From Hyphomicrobium methylovorum (GTDB lineage: Bacteria > Pseudomonadota > Alphaproteobacteria > Rhizobiales > Hyphomicrobiaceae): a DNA stretch of 64,000 nucleotides. The notes beneath the pieces were generated by a model that ran no database searches, had not been told where the DNA came from, and saw nothing but the letters and a program-made list of their open reading frames with translations. The stretch is taken from assembly GCF_013626205.1 (NCBI RefSeq), contig NZ_QHJE01000001.1, forward strand, positions 1,902,501 through 1,966,500. The letters are read 5' to 3'. The position numbers and the translations under genes are program-made. Of this stretch, positions 38,411-46,440 are shown one piece after another. Numbering within the stretch: position 1 is the first letter of the stretch; every line of letters starts with the position of its first letter.

Positions 38411-39583
38411 TCAGGCGGTTTCAGCCCATTCGCCAAGGCGGCGGAGGAACGTCATGCACTTGGCGATTTCGCTTTCGGCAATCCATTCGTCGGCCGTGTG
38501 GGCCTGGGCGATGTCGCCCGGTCCGCAGACAACGGCGGGGGCTCCAGCGTCCTGGAACAAGCCAGCTTCGGTCGCATACGAGACGGTGTAGGTTTCGTTC
38601 TGGCCCGACAGCTTAAGCGCAAGCGCGACGACGTCAGACGCGGGATCCGCGCCGAACGGCGGAACCATGTTGGTTCTCGTGATGACGATATCGGCTTCAG
38701 GCGCGGTGGCGCGCATCTCCGGCAGACATACGTTTTCGGCGAAGGCGCGCAGCTCGCGTTCGATCACGTCGGGATCGAGGCCCGGCAGCGCGCGGATTTC
38801 AAAGCCGAAGACGGCATTGATCGGAATGATGTTCGATGCGGTGCCACCTTCGAGCTTGGTGACCTGCAGCGTGGCGTACGGTGGATCGAAGCGCGTGTCG
38901 CGCGGATCGCGTTTCAGCTTCGCTTCGATGCGTTCGAGTTCGGTAATCAAGCGGGCCGCGTATGTGATGGCATTGACGCCGAGCGGCGCCATGCTGGAAT
39001 GCGCAGCGCGTCCCTTGATGTCGACCTGCCAGCGGACCGGACCCTTATGGGCATCGACGACTTGCATCGATGTGGGTTCGCCAACGATCACCATGCGTGG
39101 CTTCGGCAGTGTTCGCGAAAATTCGGCGAGCATCGGCCGCACGCCAATGCAGCCGATCTCTTCGTCATACGAAAAGGCGAGGTGGATCGGCGTTTTCAAG
39201 TTGCGGGCGTTGAAATCCGGCACGGCGGCAAGAACGGCTGCAATGAAGCCCTTCATATCGGCTGTACCGCGCCCGTAGAGACGCCCGTCCGCCGCGCGCA
39301 TCGTGAACGGGTCGCTGGTCCATGTCTGTCCGACGACAGGGACAACGTCTGTATGGCCGGAGAGCGCCACGCCGCCTTCGACCGCCGGGCCGATGGTTGC
39401 GAATAGCGATGCTTTTTCACCGTCGGCGCTGACGACACGGCGCGATGTTACGCCGTGCTGAAGCAGATAGTCCTCGATGAATGCAACGATGCCGAGATTG
39501 TTGCGGTGGCTTGTCGTGTCGAACGCGATAAGTCGGGCGAGCAACTCAACCGGCGTGTAAATCGGGCCTCGGGACGTGTTCAT
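38411..39583 (-). CDS. argE: acetylornithine deacetylase (M20 family)
   Basis: The product is a 390-residue zinc-dependent deacetylase releasing ornithine from N-acetylornithine. M20 features are ALSGHTDVVPVVGQ (metal His and catalytic Asp), GRGTADMKGFIAAVL (bridging Asp), FSYDEEIGCIGV (catalytic Glu-Glu) and EPTSMQVVDAHKG. Related M20 enzymes such as DapE have similar motifs; ArgE is preferred from the overall match and the arginine genes nearby. It is the last gene of the metZ-apaG-argE group, 19 bases after apaG. Confidence 0.9.
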   Translation of the reverse strand: MNTSRGPIYTPVELLARLIAFDTTSHRNNLGIVAFIEDYLLQHGVTSRRVVSADGEKASLFATIGPAVEGGVALSGHTDVVPVVGQTWTSDPFTMRAADGRLYGRGTADMKGFIAAVLAAVPDFNARNLKTPIHLAFSYDEEIGCIGVRPMLAEFSRTLPKPRMVIVGEPTSMQVVDAHKGPVRWQVDIKGRAAHSSMAPLGVNAITYAARLITELERIEAKLKRDPRDTRFDPPYATLQVTKLEGGTASNIIPINAVFGFEIRALPGLDPDVIERELRAFAENVCLPEMRATAPEADIVITRTNMVPPFGADPASDVVALALKLSGQNETYTVSYATEAGLFQDAGAPAVVCGPGDIAQAHTADEWIAESEIAKCMTFLRRLGEWAETA

Positions 39584-39602
39584 GAGTAATTGCCGCCGAT
39601 AA

Positions 39603-40049
39603 TCAATTCATGCTGCGGCGGGTGTAGGGGCTGTCGAGCGAGAACGCCGGAATGGCGACATCGAACAGCTGTCCGGCCTCGTCCGTCATCTGATAGCTGC
39701 CGACCATGATGCCCTGCGGTGTCTTCAGCGGACAGCCGGAGGTGTATTGGAACGAGGAGCCCGGCTCGATTACCGGCGTTTGCCCGACGACGCCACGGCC
39801 GCGAACCTCTTCGGTACGGCCGAGGGCATCGGTGATGCGCCAGATGCGTGATTTCAGCTGAACGGTTTCCGCGCCGTCGTTGCTGATCTCGACATCGTAA
39901 GACCAGACGAAGTGGCTTTCCTCCGGGGAGGACTGGTCTTCCATGTAACGCGGTTCAACGCGAATGCGGATTCCCCTGGTCACCGCCTCGTATGGGTAGC
40001 GGGTGTTGCCGGGCTGGTCTGCTGGCGTGCGAGGTGTGCTTTTGGTCAT
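39603..40049 (-). CDS. apaG: ApaG family protein (DUF525)
   Basis: The product is a 148-residue fibronectin-III-like beta-sandwich protein. It has the ApaG pattern [52 protein letters not shown] and [20 protein letters not shown]. The biochemical role of stand-alone ApaG is not settled; the glycine-rich loop has been proposed to bind nucleotides. It lies 8 bases after metZ and 19 bases before argE on one strand, so it is expected to be under the metZ SAM-II riboswitch. Confidence 0.95.
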   Translation of the reverse strand: MTKSTPRTPADQPGNTRYPYEAVTRGIRIRVEPRYMEDQSSPEESHFVWSYDVEISNDGAETVQLKSRIWRITDALGRTEEVRGRGVVGQTPVIEPGSSFQYTSGCPLKTPQGIMVGSYQMTDEAGQLFDVAIPAFSLDSPYTRRSMN

Positions 40050-40057
40050 TGGGGTGA

Positions 40058-41266
40058 TCAGCCCTTGGCCGCTTCTAGTGCCGTCGACAGATCGTCGGCT
40101 AAATCCTCGAATGCTTCAAGCCCGATCGAAAGACGGATCATGCCATCGGATATGCCAAGCTCTTCGCGTTGTGCCGTGGTCAGCTTGAAATGGGTGGTTG
40201 TCGCCGGGTGGGTAACGATACTTTTGGCGTCGCCCAGGTTGTTGGATAGCAGGATGAGCCGAAGCGCGTTCAAGACGCGAAACGCAGCCGGTTTGCCGCC
40301 GTCCACCTCGAACGCGATCATCTGCCCGCCTCCGGGCATTTGTTTCGCCGCCAGGGCTGCCTGAGGGTGATCGGCCCGGCCAGGGTAAAGAACCCGAGTA
40401 ACGTTTGGAAGCGTGGTAAGCAGATCGGCGATTTTTGCAGCGGTCGCACATTGGGCGCGGATGCGGACCGGCATGGTTTCCAGGCTTTTCACCAATACCC
40501 ATGCGTTAAACGGAGCGAGGGACGGACCAGTCTGGCGTATCCATTCCTGCACGTACTTTTCGATCAGTTCCTTCGAACCGAGGACGGCGCCGCCGAGGCA
40601 GCGTCCCTGGCCGTCGATATGCTTGGTTGCGGAATACACAACGAGATCCGCGCCGAGGGCGAGCGGGCGCTGCAGGAGCGGCGTCGCGAAGACGTTATCG
40701 ACGATGCTGACGATGCCATTGTCGCGAGCGATTTTGCACACGCCCTGGATATCGACGAGTTCGAGGTTCGGGTTCGAAGGGGTTTCGAAGAAAAACAATT
40801 TGGTGTTTGGCTGGATCGCGCTTTTCCAAGCGTTCAGATCCTTGCCGTCGATCAGCGTCGAGGTGACGCCGAAACGAGCGCAGATCGTCTCGATGACGTT
40901 GCGACACGAACCGAACATGGCGCGGGCGGCGACGATATGGTCGCCAGCTTTGACGAACGAAAGAATTGCGGCTGTGACGGCCGCCATGCCCGTAGCCGTG
41001 GCGCGGCAATCCTCAGCGCCCTCGAAAATCCGCAAGCGATCTTCGAACATCGAGATCGTCGGATTGCCGAAGCGGGTGTACTGATAGCCCGGGTCTTCCT
41101 GCTTGAAGCGCGCCTCGGCCTGCTCGGCGCTGTTGTAGACGAAGCCCTGGGTCAGATACAGCGCTTCGGACGTTTCGCTCCACTGCGAGCGGTTGGTACC
41201 AGCGTGAACCAGGGCGGTCTCGGGACGCCAGGAGGATTTGGGTTCTGAATTCTGATTGTTCGCCAT
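40058..41266 (-). CDS. metZ: O-succinylhomoserine sulfhydrylase
   Basis: The product is a 402-residue Cys/Met-metabolism PLP enzyme making homocysteine from O-succinylhomoserine and sulfide. It begins [41 protein letters not shown]. The Schiff-base Lys is in [17 protein letters not shown] and the PLP Tyr in [10 protein letters not shown]. The start is ATG 41266 ([10 protein letters not shown]); the longer frame to 41401 would run into the riboswitch and is rejected. The SAM-II aptamer upstream independently supports a methionine-pathway role. It leads the metZ-apaG-argE transcript. Confidence 0.95.
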   Translation of the reverse strand: MANNQNSEPKSSWRPETALVHAGTNRSQWSETSEALYLTQGFVYNSAEQAEARFKQEDPGYQYTRFGNPTISMFEDRLRIFEGAEDCRATATGMAAVTAAILSFVKAGDHIVAARAMFGSCRNVIETICARFGVTSTLIDGKDLNAWKSAIQPNTKLFFFETPSNPNLELVDIQGVCKIARDNGIVSIVDNVFATPLLQRPLALGADLVVYSATKHIDGQGRCLGGAVLGSKELIEKYVQEWIRQTGPSLAPFNAWVLVKSLETMPVRIRAQCATAAKIADLLTTLPNVTRVLYPGRADHPQAALAAKQMPGGGQMIAFEVDGGKPAAFRVLNALRLILLSNNLGDAKSIVTHPATTTHFKLTTAQREELGISDGMIRLSIGLEAFEDLADDLSTALEAAKG

Positions 41267-41292
41267 CGTGACCGCCTTTCGCGCAATAAAAA

Positions 41293-41346
41293 TCCCGGTC
41301 CATAAAATGCGTCGGCCGTCACGGGGCCGGGCGCGGGATACCGGGA
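41293..41346 (-). promoter_or_regulatory. putative expression platform of the SAM-II riboswitch
   Basis: On the minus strand, tcccggt (41346-41340) can pair with accggga (41299-41293), immediately followed by tttttatt. This is a long-range terminator-like hairpin between the SAM-II aptamer and the metZ start, so SAM may act by stopping transcription. Control at the ribosome site is the alternative. Confidence 0.45.
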
Positions 41347-41358
41347 GCGCACACGGCC

Positions 41359-41411
41359 TCTTTAGCGACTTGTTTAACGTGGCTGCAAGCCGGCCGGCCA
41401 AAGGACCACGA
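41359..41411 (-). promoter_or_regulatory. SAM-II riboswitch upstream of metZ
   Basis: Reading the minus strand, the segments are cgtggtccttt, then ggcttgcagccacg, then ttaaacaagtcgctaaaga. They match the SAM-II (metA-type) aptamer: P1 from cgtgg with ccacg, the UUGCAG loop, and the 3' strand AAGUCGCUAAAG that closes the pseudoknot around SAM. SAM-II aptamers occur almost only in alphaproteobacteria before metA, metX, metZ and metC. The aptamer lies about 90 bases before the metZ ATG; high SAM should lower metZ-apaG-argE expression. Confidence 0.95.
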
Positions 41412-41529
41412 ACGCTCGCGGCTTACGCTTCGAGCCTTAGAACGTCAAGGGGTAGGGGGTGAAAGCGATACGGCACTTGGCGCTGGGGCGGCACTGAACT
41501 AGACCGGACCAAACGACGAAGACGGATCC

Positions 41530-42654
41530 ATGGCCAAAGCAGATAAATCAGCGGTGAAAGCCGCAGGGAGCGCGCGCAAGGCAGGTATCGTGCCGGCGCA
41601 GGGTATCACGCGCATGATTGCCGCAGGCGAGATTGCTCTGGCGGAGCCCGTTGCTGAAACTCAGGTTCAACCCGCAAGCCTCGACTTGAGGCTCGGTCCC
41701 GTTGCCTATCGCGTGCGGGCGAGCTTTCTACCGCGCCCAGGCGGGCGCGTTCAGTCGAAGCTCGACGATCTCGGACTGCATACCATCAGCCTCAGCCAAG
41801 GCGCTGTTCTGGAGACAGGCTGCGTCTACATTGTGCCGCTGCTCGAGAGCTTGGCGCTTCCGGCTGATGTCGAAGCCTCGGCCAATCCCAAGAGTTCGAC
41901 GGGTCGGCTTGATGTGTTCACCCGCGTTATCGCTGACGGTGTCGGCGCGTTCGATCAGATCCCGCATGGGTACAAGGGTCCGTTGTTCGCGGAAATCTGT
42001 CCGCAGACATTTCCGATCGTGGTCCGGAAAGGCTCGCGCCTGTCGCAGATCCGTTTCCGTATCGGCACCGCTGCGGACAACGACGACGATCTCAAGGATC
42101 TGCATAAGCGCGAGCGTCTCGTCTCGGCTGAGGATGCGGATATTTCCGGCGGTATCGCGCTGACAGTCGATCTGGCGGGCGATGCGAACGGTCTCGTCGG
42201 GTTTCGTGCACGGCGCCATACCGGTGTTGTCGATGTCGATAAGGTCGGGGCGTATCCGCTCGAAGACTATTGGGATCCGATTTCTGTTCGCGGACGGAAC
42301 AGGCTGATCCTCGATCCGGATGAGTTTTACATTCTCGCGTCAAAGGAAGCGGTGCATGTGCCGCCGACCCATGCGGCGGAAATGGTGCCGTTCAATCCGC
42401 TGGTCGGGGAATTTCGCGTGCACTATGCGGGCTTTATGGATCCCGGCTTCGGACACGCGCCCGCAGGCGGAAACGGCTCGCGCGTCGTCCTCGAAGTTCG
42501 ATCGCACAAGGTGCCGTTCATTCTCGAAGATGGGCAGATCATCGGCCGGCTGATCTACGAGCGCATGACGGAAACGCCCGAGACGATCTATGGCCAAGGG
42601 CTGAAGTCAAACTATCAGGGGCAGGGGCTGAAGCTCTCGAAGCACTTTAAGTAG
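41530..42654 (+). CDS. dcd: 2'-deoxycytidine 5'-triphosphate deaminase (DCD, PF06559 type)
   Basis: The product is a 374-residue protein containing two tandem dCTP-deaminase/dUTPase-like barrels. The first half has QPASLDLRLGPVAYRVRASFLP and SANPKSSTGRLDVFTRVIADG. The second has the FNPLVGEFRVHYAGFMDPGFGHAP region. It is the long double-domain form found in alphaproteobacteria, about twice the length of single-domain Dcd. It is divergent from metZ, and the first 20 residues are Lys/Ala-rich. Confidence 0.9.
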   Translation: MAKADKSAVKAAGSARKAGIVPAQGITRMIAAGEIALAEPVAETQVQPASLDLRLGPVAYRVRASFLPRPGGRVQSKLDDLGLHTISLSQGAVLETGCVYIVPLLESLALPADVEASANPKSSTGRLDVFTRVIADGVGAFDQIPHGYKGPLFAEICPQTFPIVVRKGSRLSQIRFRIGTAADNDDDLKDLHKRERLVSAEDADISGGIALTVDLAGDANGLVGFRARRHTGVVDVDKVGAYPLEDYWDPISVRGRNRLILDPDEFYILASKEAVHVPPTHAAEMVPFNPLVGEFRVHYAGFMDPGFGHAPAGGNGSRVVLEVRSHKVPFILEDGQIIGRLIYERMTETPETIYGQGLKSNYQGQGLKLSKHFK

Positions 42655-42890
42655 AGAGCTATCGCTTCGCTCACTTGGCCGAGGATGACGGTTGGTTTGC
42701 GCCCGGCGACTCCCCTGCGGGAGCCGGCTGCGGACGTCGGCAGGTGCAACTGTCAGCGGCCGTCGCGTTTCGATCAGCGTGCTGAGCCAAATCCCGCCGG
42801 GCATTCGACACCCGTCAGCCGCAGTTGCGACATGAAAAACGCAGACTGAAAGACGAGTGTGCCGCTTCACCGACGAGCGGGTTGGCGGCG

Positions 42891-45341
42891 ATGACCTTCG
42901 AGGCTTCAGATTTTCGGCGCGATCGCGACCGGACAGGGCGCACCCTGGGCGCGGTGAGCGATCGTTTCGACGAGGCTCCTCAAAAGCCGCCGCGCGATTT
43001 CAAGCGTCTCATTCTTATCGTCGGGTTGGGCGCGTTGTCGTGGGTCGCGACGTACGTCGGTATGCTTGAGCTGATCGAAGCGAACATGGGCGACCTACCG
43101 CTCGTGCATCGCGTGATCACCGGGTTCTCGGTCGCCATGCTGATGACGATGATCATCTGGCTGCTCGACCAGTTGTTCCGCCCGCATCCGTTCTCGACCA
43201 AGGTCTTCTACGCTTTCGGATACATCTTTCTGTCGCTGATCTCGATCGGCTTTGGCTTCGGTTTTTATTGGAAGGTTCTGGAGAGCCGGGGTGAGGCTTC
43301 GCGATCGGCCGAAAGCGCAGTCTCGCAGGTCGAAAATGCGCTTCATGGCGCGTCGACCCGGCTGGAGCAGCTTCAGGGGACGTTGACGCAACTCACGGCG
43401 GTTTCAACGGAGAAGGCCGAGCTCGAACGCACGAAGGGAACGTCGTGCCCGAATTCGCGTCCGGGCGACGGTCCGCGCCGCAAGATGCGGGAAGAGGACG
43501 CGCAGCGCTTTTCGTTTGCGTCCGAGTTCGTGAAAGGGCGCATCGGTTCCGTCAAAAGCGATATGGCGGCGTTGAACGGCGATCTGGCCAAAGTCGTTTC
43601 GGGCGATGCCTCGACGTTCGATGCAAAGACGGGAACGCGTAACGATTTCATGCGGGCGCTGGGCCGTAAGCTGGATCTGACAGTGACCGGGTTCAACGCG
43701 TTCCGCACCGATCCGCAGCTTCGCCAGATCCGAGCCGATCTTGGCGACCGGGCAGAGCGGACGATGTTCGGCGATGGCAAGACCGGAAACGTCTCGTGCC
43801 CCGATCCGCAGCTACAGATGGCGTTGCGTGGTGTCGTTAAGGCGATCGATCAGCTTCCTGAACTGACGAAGCCCGCGATCGATGCGGTTGAGGGTTCGGA
43901 AGCGACCATCGAAGCCTTCCGTCGGTTGACGACGACGTTCTATGGTCTGCTCTCATTTCAAATGCCGCCGTCTGCGGATGAGCTTCGCGAGCTGCAGAAG
44001 AAGGCAATTCAGTCGGTCGAGAATGCGGGCGACAAGACGCAACAGAGCGTTCGCGCGTTGAACGATCGCGAGGCCGCGGGGCTTTCGAAACGCGATTACA
44101 TTCCATTGGCCGTGGCGGTCTTCGTCGATCTTTGCCTGTTTCTGGTGTCGATGGGGCAGCGGCCGGGCGGACGCCTCGATGGGCTGATGCCAAAGATGCA
44201 GTCGGCGGAGCGCGGACCGGTGATCGAGATCCTGTCGCGCTTCAACGACATTCATCGTGACGCGGAAATTCGCGAGAATTTCGAACTGTTTCGCCATGTC
44301 GTGTTCGACATGAATGGCGACTACTACGTGGCCGTGCCGTTGGATGCGCCACCGCGGCTCAACCCGGCTGAACGCGAAAATCTGCGCGTTGAAGCGCAGC
44401 TACTCGCCAATCTGTTTGCGAGCTTTGAGAAAGAGAAAATCTTCAAACGCACGCTTTTGCCGACCACCGCGAGCATTCAGAAGCGCTTGCGGCGGCAGGG
44501 GTCGAAATTTGCCGGATCGGAATCATTTCGCGTCTACAAGTTCACGAACGGGGCGTGGTCGGACATCATTCTTGGTGCGGTCATGGGGGCGGCCCGGCGG
44601 GCTGAAGCGAGCCGCCGCAATATGGCTGCGAACGACGCTGGACCAATGCTTCCGGAACGCGCCGTAACGGATGCGCCGAAGTCCGTGCGAACGGAGCCGC
44701 TTTCTATTCCTGAGCCGCCTGCGAACGCGGGCCGACCGGAACCGCGCTTTGAACGTCGTCCTGCTGCGGCCGCTTCCGCCAATGTCGCCGCACAGAGCCT
44801 CACGATTGATCCAGATCATGCCGCCCGCTTCGGTCCGTATGCGGCGGTTTATCATCCGGGAGACGCCGAGCGGGAGTTCGCGCCGCCGCAAGCGCCACGT
44901 GTGCGCCGACCGCCGCCGCCTCCGGCACCGGAGGCCGACGTTTCCGTGCGCGCAGCAAACAGCAATACGGCGACCCCCGCGGCCAGCGTGCCGCCGCCCA
45001 TTCCAGAGATCCGCCCGGCGACCGTGTTCACGATCCCTCGGGCCGCCGTTCGCGAAGAAGGTATGAGCCGTGTTGTGCTTGAGCGGGAAACCGCGACGTT
45101 CACGGTTCCGGTGAGCGAGGCGCGGATTCCCGACAGTCTCAGGGCGGCGCTTGCGGCTGCAGCAGGCGAGGCGGATGTCCGGGCACTGCATACGCAAGCG
45201 GACGCGGCTGTTGAGATAGATGCCGAGTTTCAGAACCCCGATTTTCCGGGCGACGAGGAGCTTTCGAAGCCTCTGGATACGCGGCTTTCGGCAGCCGATC
45301 GCGCCTTCATACGGCGCATTGCTCCGCCCGCTGGCGAATGA
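42891..45341 (+). CDS. large membrane-anchored coiled-coil protein of unknown function
   Basis: The product has 816 residues from ATG 42891 (MTFEASDFRRD). There are three N-terminal membrane helices (LILIVGLGALSWVATYVGML; VITGFSVAMLMTMIIWLL; VFYAFGYIFLSLISIGFGF). A helical periplasmic or cytoplasmic region with predicted coiled coil follows (SRSAESAVSQVENALHGAS), then a fourth helix (YIPLAVAVFVDLCLFLVSM) and a soluble domain of about 130 residues with RVYKFTNGAWSDIILGAVMG. The last 270 residues are Pro/Ala-rich and disordered. The layout resembles DUF4407 proteins, but I cannot assign it. There is no ribosome site match to settle the start; the frame opens at 42825. Confidence 0.72.
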   Translation: MTFEASDFRRDRDRTGRTLGAVSDRFDEAPQKPPRDFKRLILIVGLGALSWVATYVGMLELIEANMGDLPLVHRVITGFSVAMLMTMIIWLLDQLFRPHPFSTKVFYAFGYIFLSLISIGFGFGFYWKVLESRGEASRSAESAVSQVENALHGASTRLEQLQGTLTQLTAVSTEKAELERTKGTSCPNSRPGDGPRRKMREEDAQRFSFASEFVKGRIGSVKSDMAALNGDLAKVVSGDASTFDAKTGTRNDFMRALGRKLDLTVTGFNAFRTDPQLRQIRADLGDRAERTMFGDGKTGNVSCPDPQLQMALRGVVKAIDQLPELTKPAIDAVEGSEATIEAFRRLTTTFYGLLSFQMPPSADELRELQKKAIQSVENAGDKTQQSVRALNDREAAGLSKRDYIPLAVAVFVDLCLFLVSMGQRPGGRLDGLMPKMQSAERGPVIEILSRFNDIHRDAEIRENFELFRHVVFDMNGDYYVAVPLDAPPRLNPAERENLRVEAQLLANLFASFEKEKIFKRTLLPTTASIQKRLRRQGSKFAGSESFRVYKFTNGAWSDIILGAVMGAARRAEASRRNMAANDAGPMLPERAVTDAPKSVRTEPLSIPEPPANAGRPEPRFERRPAAAASANVAAQSLTIDPDHAARFGPYAAVYHPGDAEREFAPPQAPRVRRPPPPPAPEADVSVRAANSNTATPAASVPPPIPEIRPATVFTIPRAAVREEGMSRVVLERETATFTVPVSEARIPDSLRAALAAAAGEADVRALHTQADAAVEIDAEFQNPDFPGDEELSKPLDTRLSAADRAFIRRIAPPAGE

Positions 45342-45495
45342 AAAACGCTTGGACAGAAAAAGAGATAAGAGCGTCCGCCATAAAACGAACCGAGCGGCAA
45401 CGCTTGTTTAACGTCTTCCCGGCTTAATGAGTAAGCCGGACCCGTGAGGGTAGTTCGATGAATGAACGAGATCGGCAGGAATTGGGGTTTATCAC

Positions 45496-46065
45496 ATGCG
45501 CATTTCTTCGCCGTCTAGTCTCATGACGATGGCTCGGACGGATAAGGAAACGCGGCTCAAGAACTTTGTGGCGGAGAGCCTTGCGGCACTTCCGGGTACT
45601 CACCGCGGCGCGACGCTGATTGTGCGCAATGGTGACAGCCCCGTGGCTCACGTTCTTGCTGCTGCAATGGCGGACGGCACACTCGATCCGCACCTTGTCC
45701 GCGTTATTATCAGCGATACTCACGTTGAAGATATGCATACGCCGTCGCTGCGCGATTTTCCGCTGGCCGCGTGCCGCGTTCTGAAGGATCCGCGTTTTGG
45801 TGCGGCTCACGAGCAGCTTGTTATCGGATCTGCGCACGTCTGGATGGGCGATTGCCTGCGCCGCGACCCCAACAAGCGCGATGCCTTCGAACTCTATCAC
45901 CGCGCAGATCCCGCTACGCAGCGGTTGGCGAATATCTCGTTCGAACGCATGTGGGCTATGGCGACGCCCGTGAAGGCGCTTAAGAGCGACCGGCTTGCAC
46001 CTGAGATCATCGCGGCTGGACAATCGGACGACGCCGAAGGGATGCCGCGGCCGCATCGCAACTGA
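45496..46065 (+). CDS. conserved hypothetical protein
   Basis: The product is a 189-residue soluble protein. A recognisable core is GATLIVRNGDSPVAHVLAAAMADGTLDPHLVRVIISD, followed by FELYHRADPATQRLANISFERMW. The alternating hydrophobic pattern suggests an alpha/beta fold. I do not recognise a family and give no function. It starts at ATG 45496 after an AT-containing 154-base gap. It is followed by a terminator at 46098, so it looks monocistronic or the end of a unit with the large membrane protein upstream. Confidence 0.7.
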   Translation: MRISSPSSLMTMARTDKETRLKNFVAESLAALPGTHRGATLIVRNGDSPVAHVLAAAMADGTLDPHLVRVIISDTHVEDMHTPSLRDFPLAACRVLKDPRFGAAHEQLVIGSAHVWMGDCLRRDPNKRDAFELYHRADPATQRLANISFERMWAMATPVKALKSDRLAPEIIAAGQSDDAEGMPRPHRN

Positions 46066-46097
46066 GCGGCGACTAGGCTGAACAATTGAGACATTCG

Positions 46098-46137
46098 AAG
46101 AGGCGGGCGCGGATGCGACCCGTCTCTTTTCTTTTTG
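46098..46137 (+). terminator. terminator after the conserved hypothetical protein
   Basis: Stem aagaggcggg (46098-46107) with cccgtctctt (46119-46128), one G-U pair, loop of 11 bases, followed by ttctttttgg. Confidence 0.88.
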
Positions 46138-46440
46138 GCTGGGCCTTTCCGGGTGCGCTGTGAGGCGACTGAGACTGCCGCGACGGCCTTGGTGTCGGAC
46201 TGGGAGCGATTTTTTCCCTGATCTTATCCCCGCCCTTTAAGGGCGTGATAAAGTTCGCGTCCTTGAAGGCGTTGGGGAAAAAGAGCGCAAGAACGCGCAA
46301 CGACCAGCAAATCCCTTGTTATCGCCGCGCTTCGGCCGTTCGCCTCTGTTGGGTATCGCTTGGCAGTTCCCGGGGGAATACTGCTCTCCTCTTGGCTGAT
46401 GCCATGCCCGCTACCTACGCACTCAAACAGGATAGCTCTC
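46138..46440. other. intergenic region before the alpha-2-macroglobulin gene
   Basis: No gene can be supported here. It contains the interrupted palindrome cttatcccc / gccctttaagggc / gtgataaag at 46223-46253 and the leader of the alpha-2-macroglobulin gene. A minus-strand ORF crossing it has no coding features. Confidence 0.55.
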
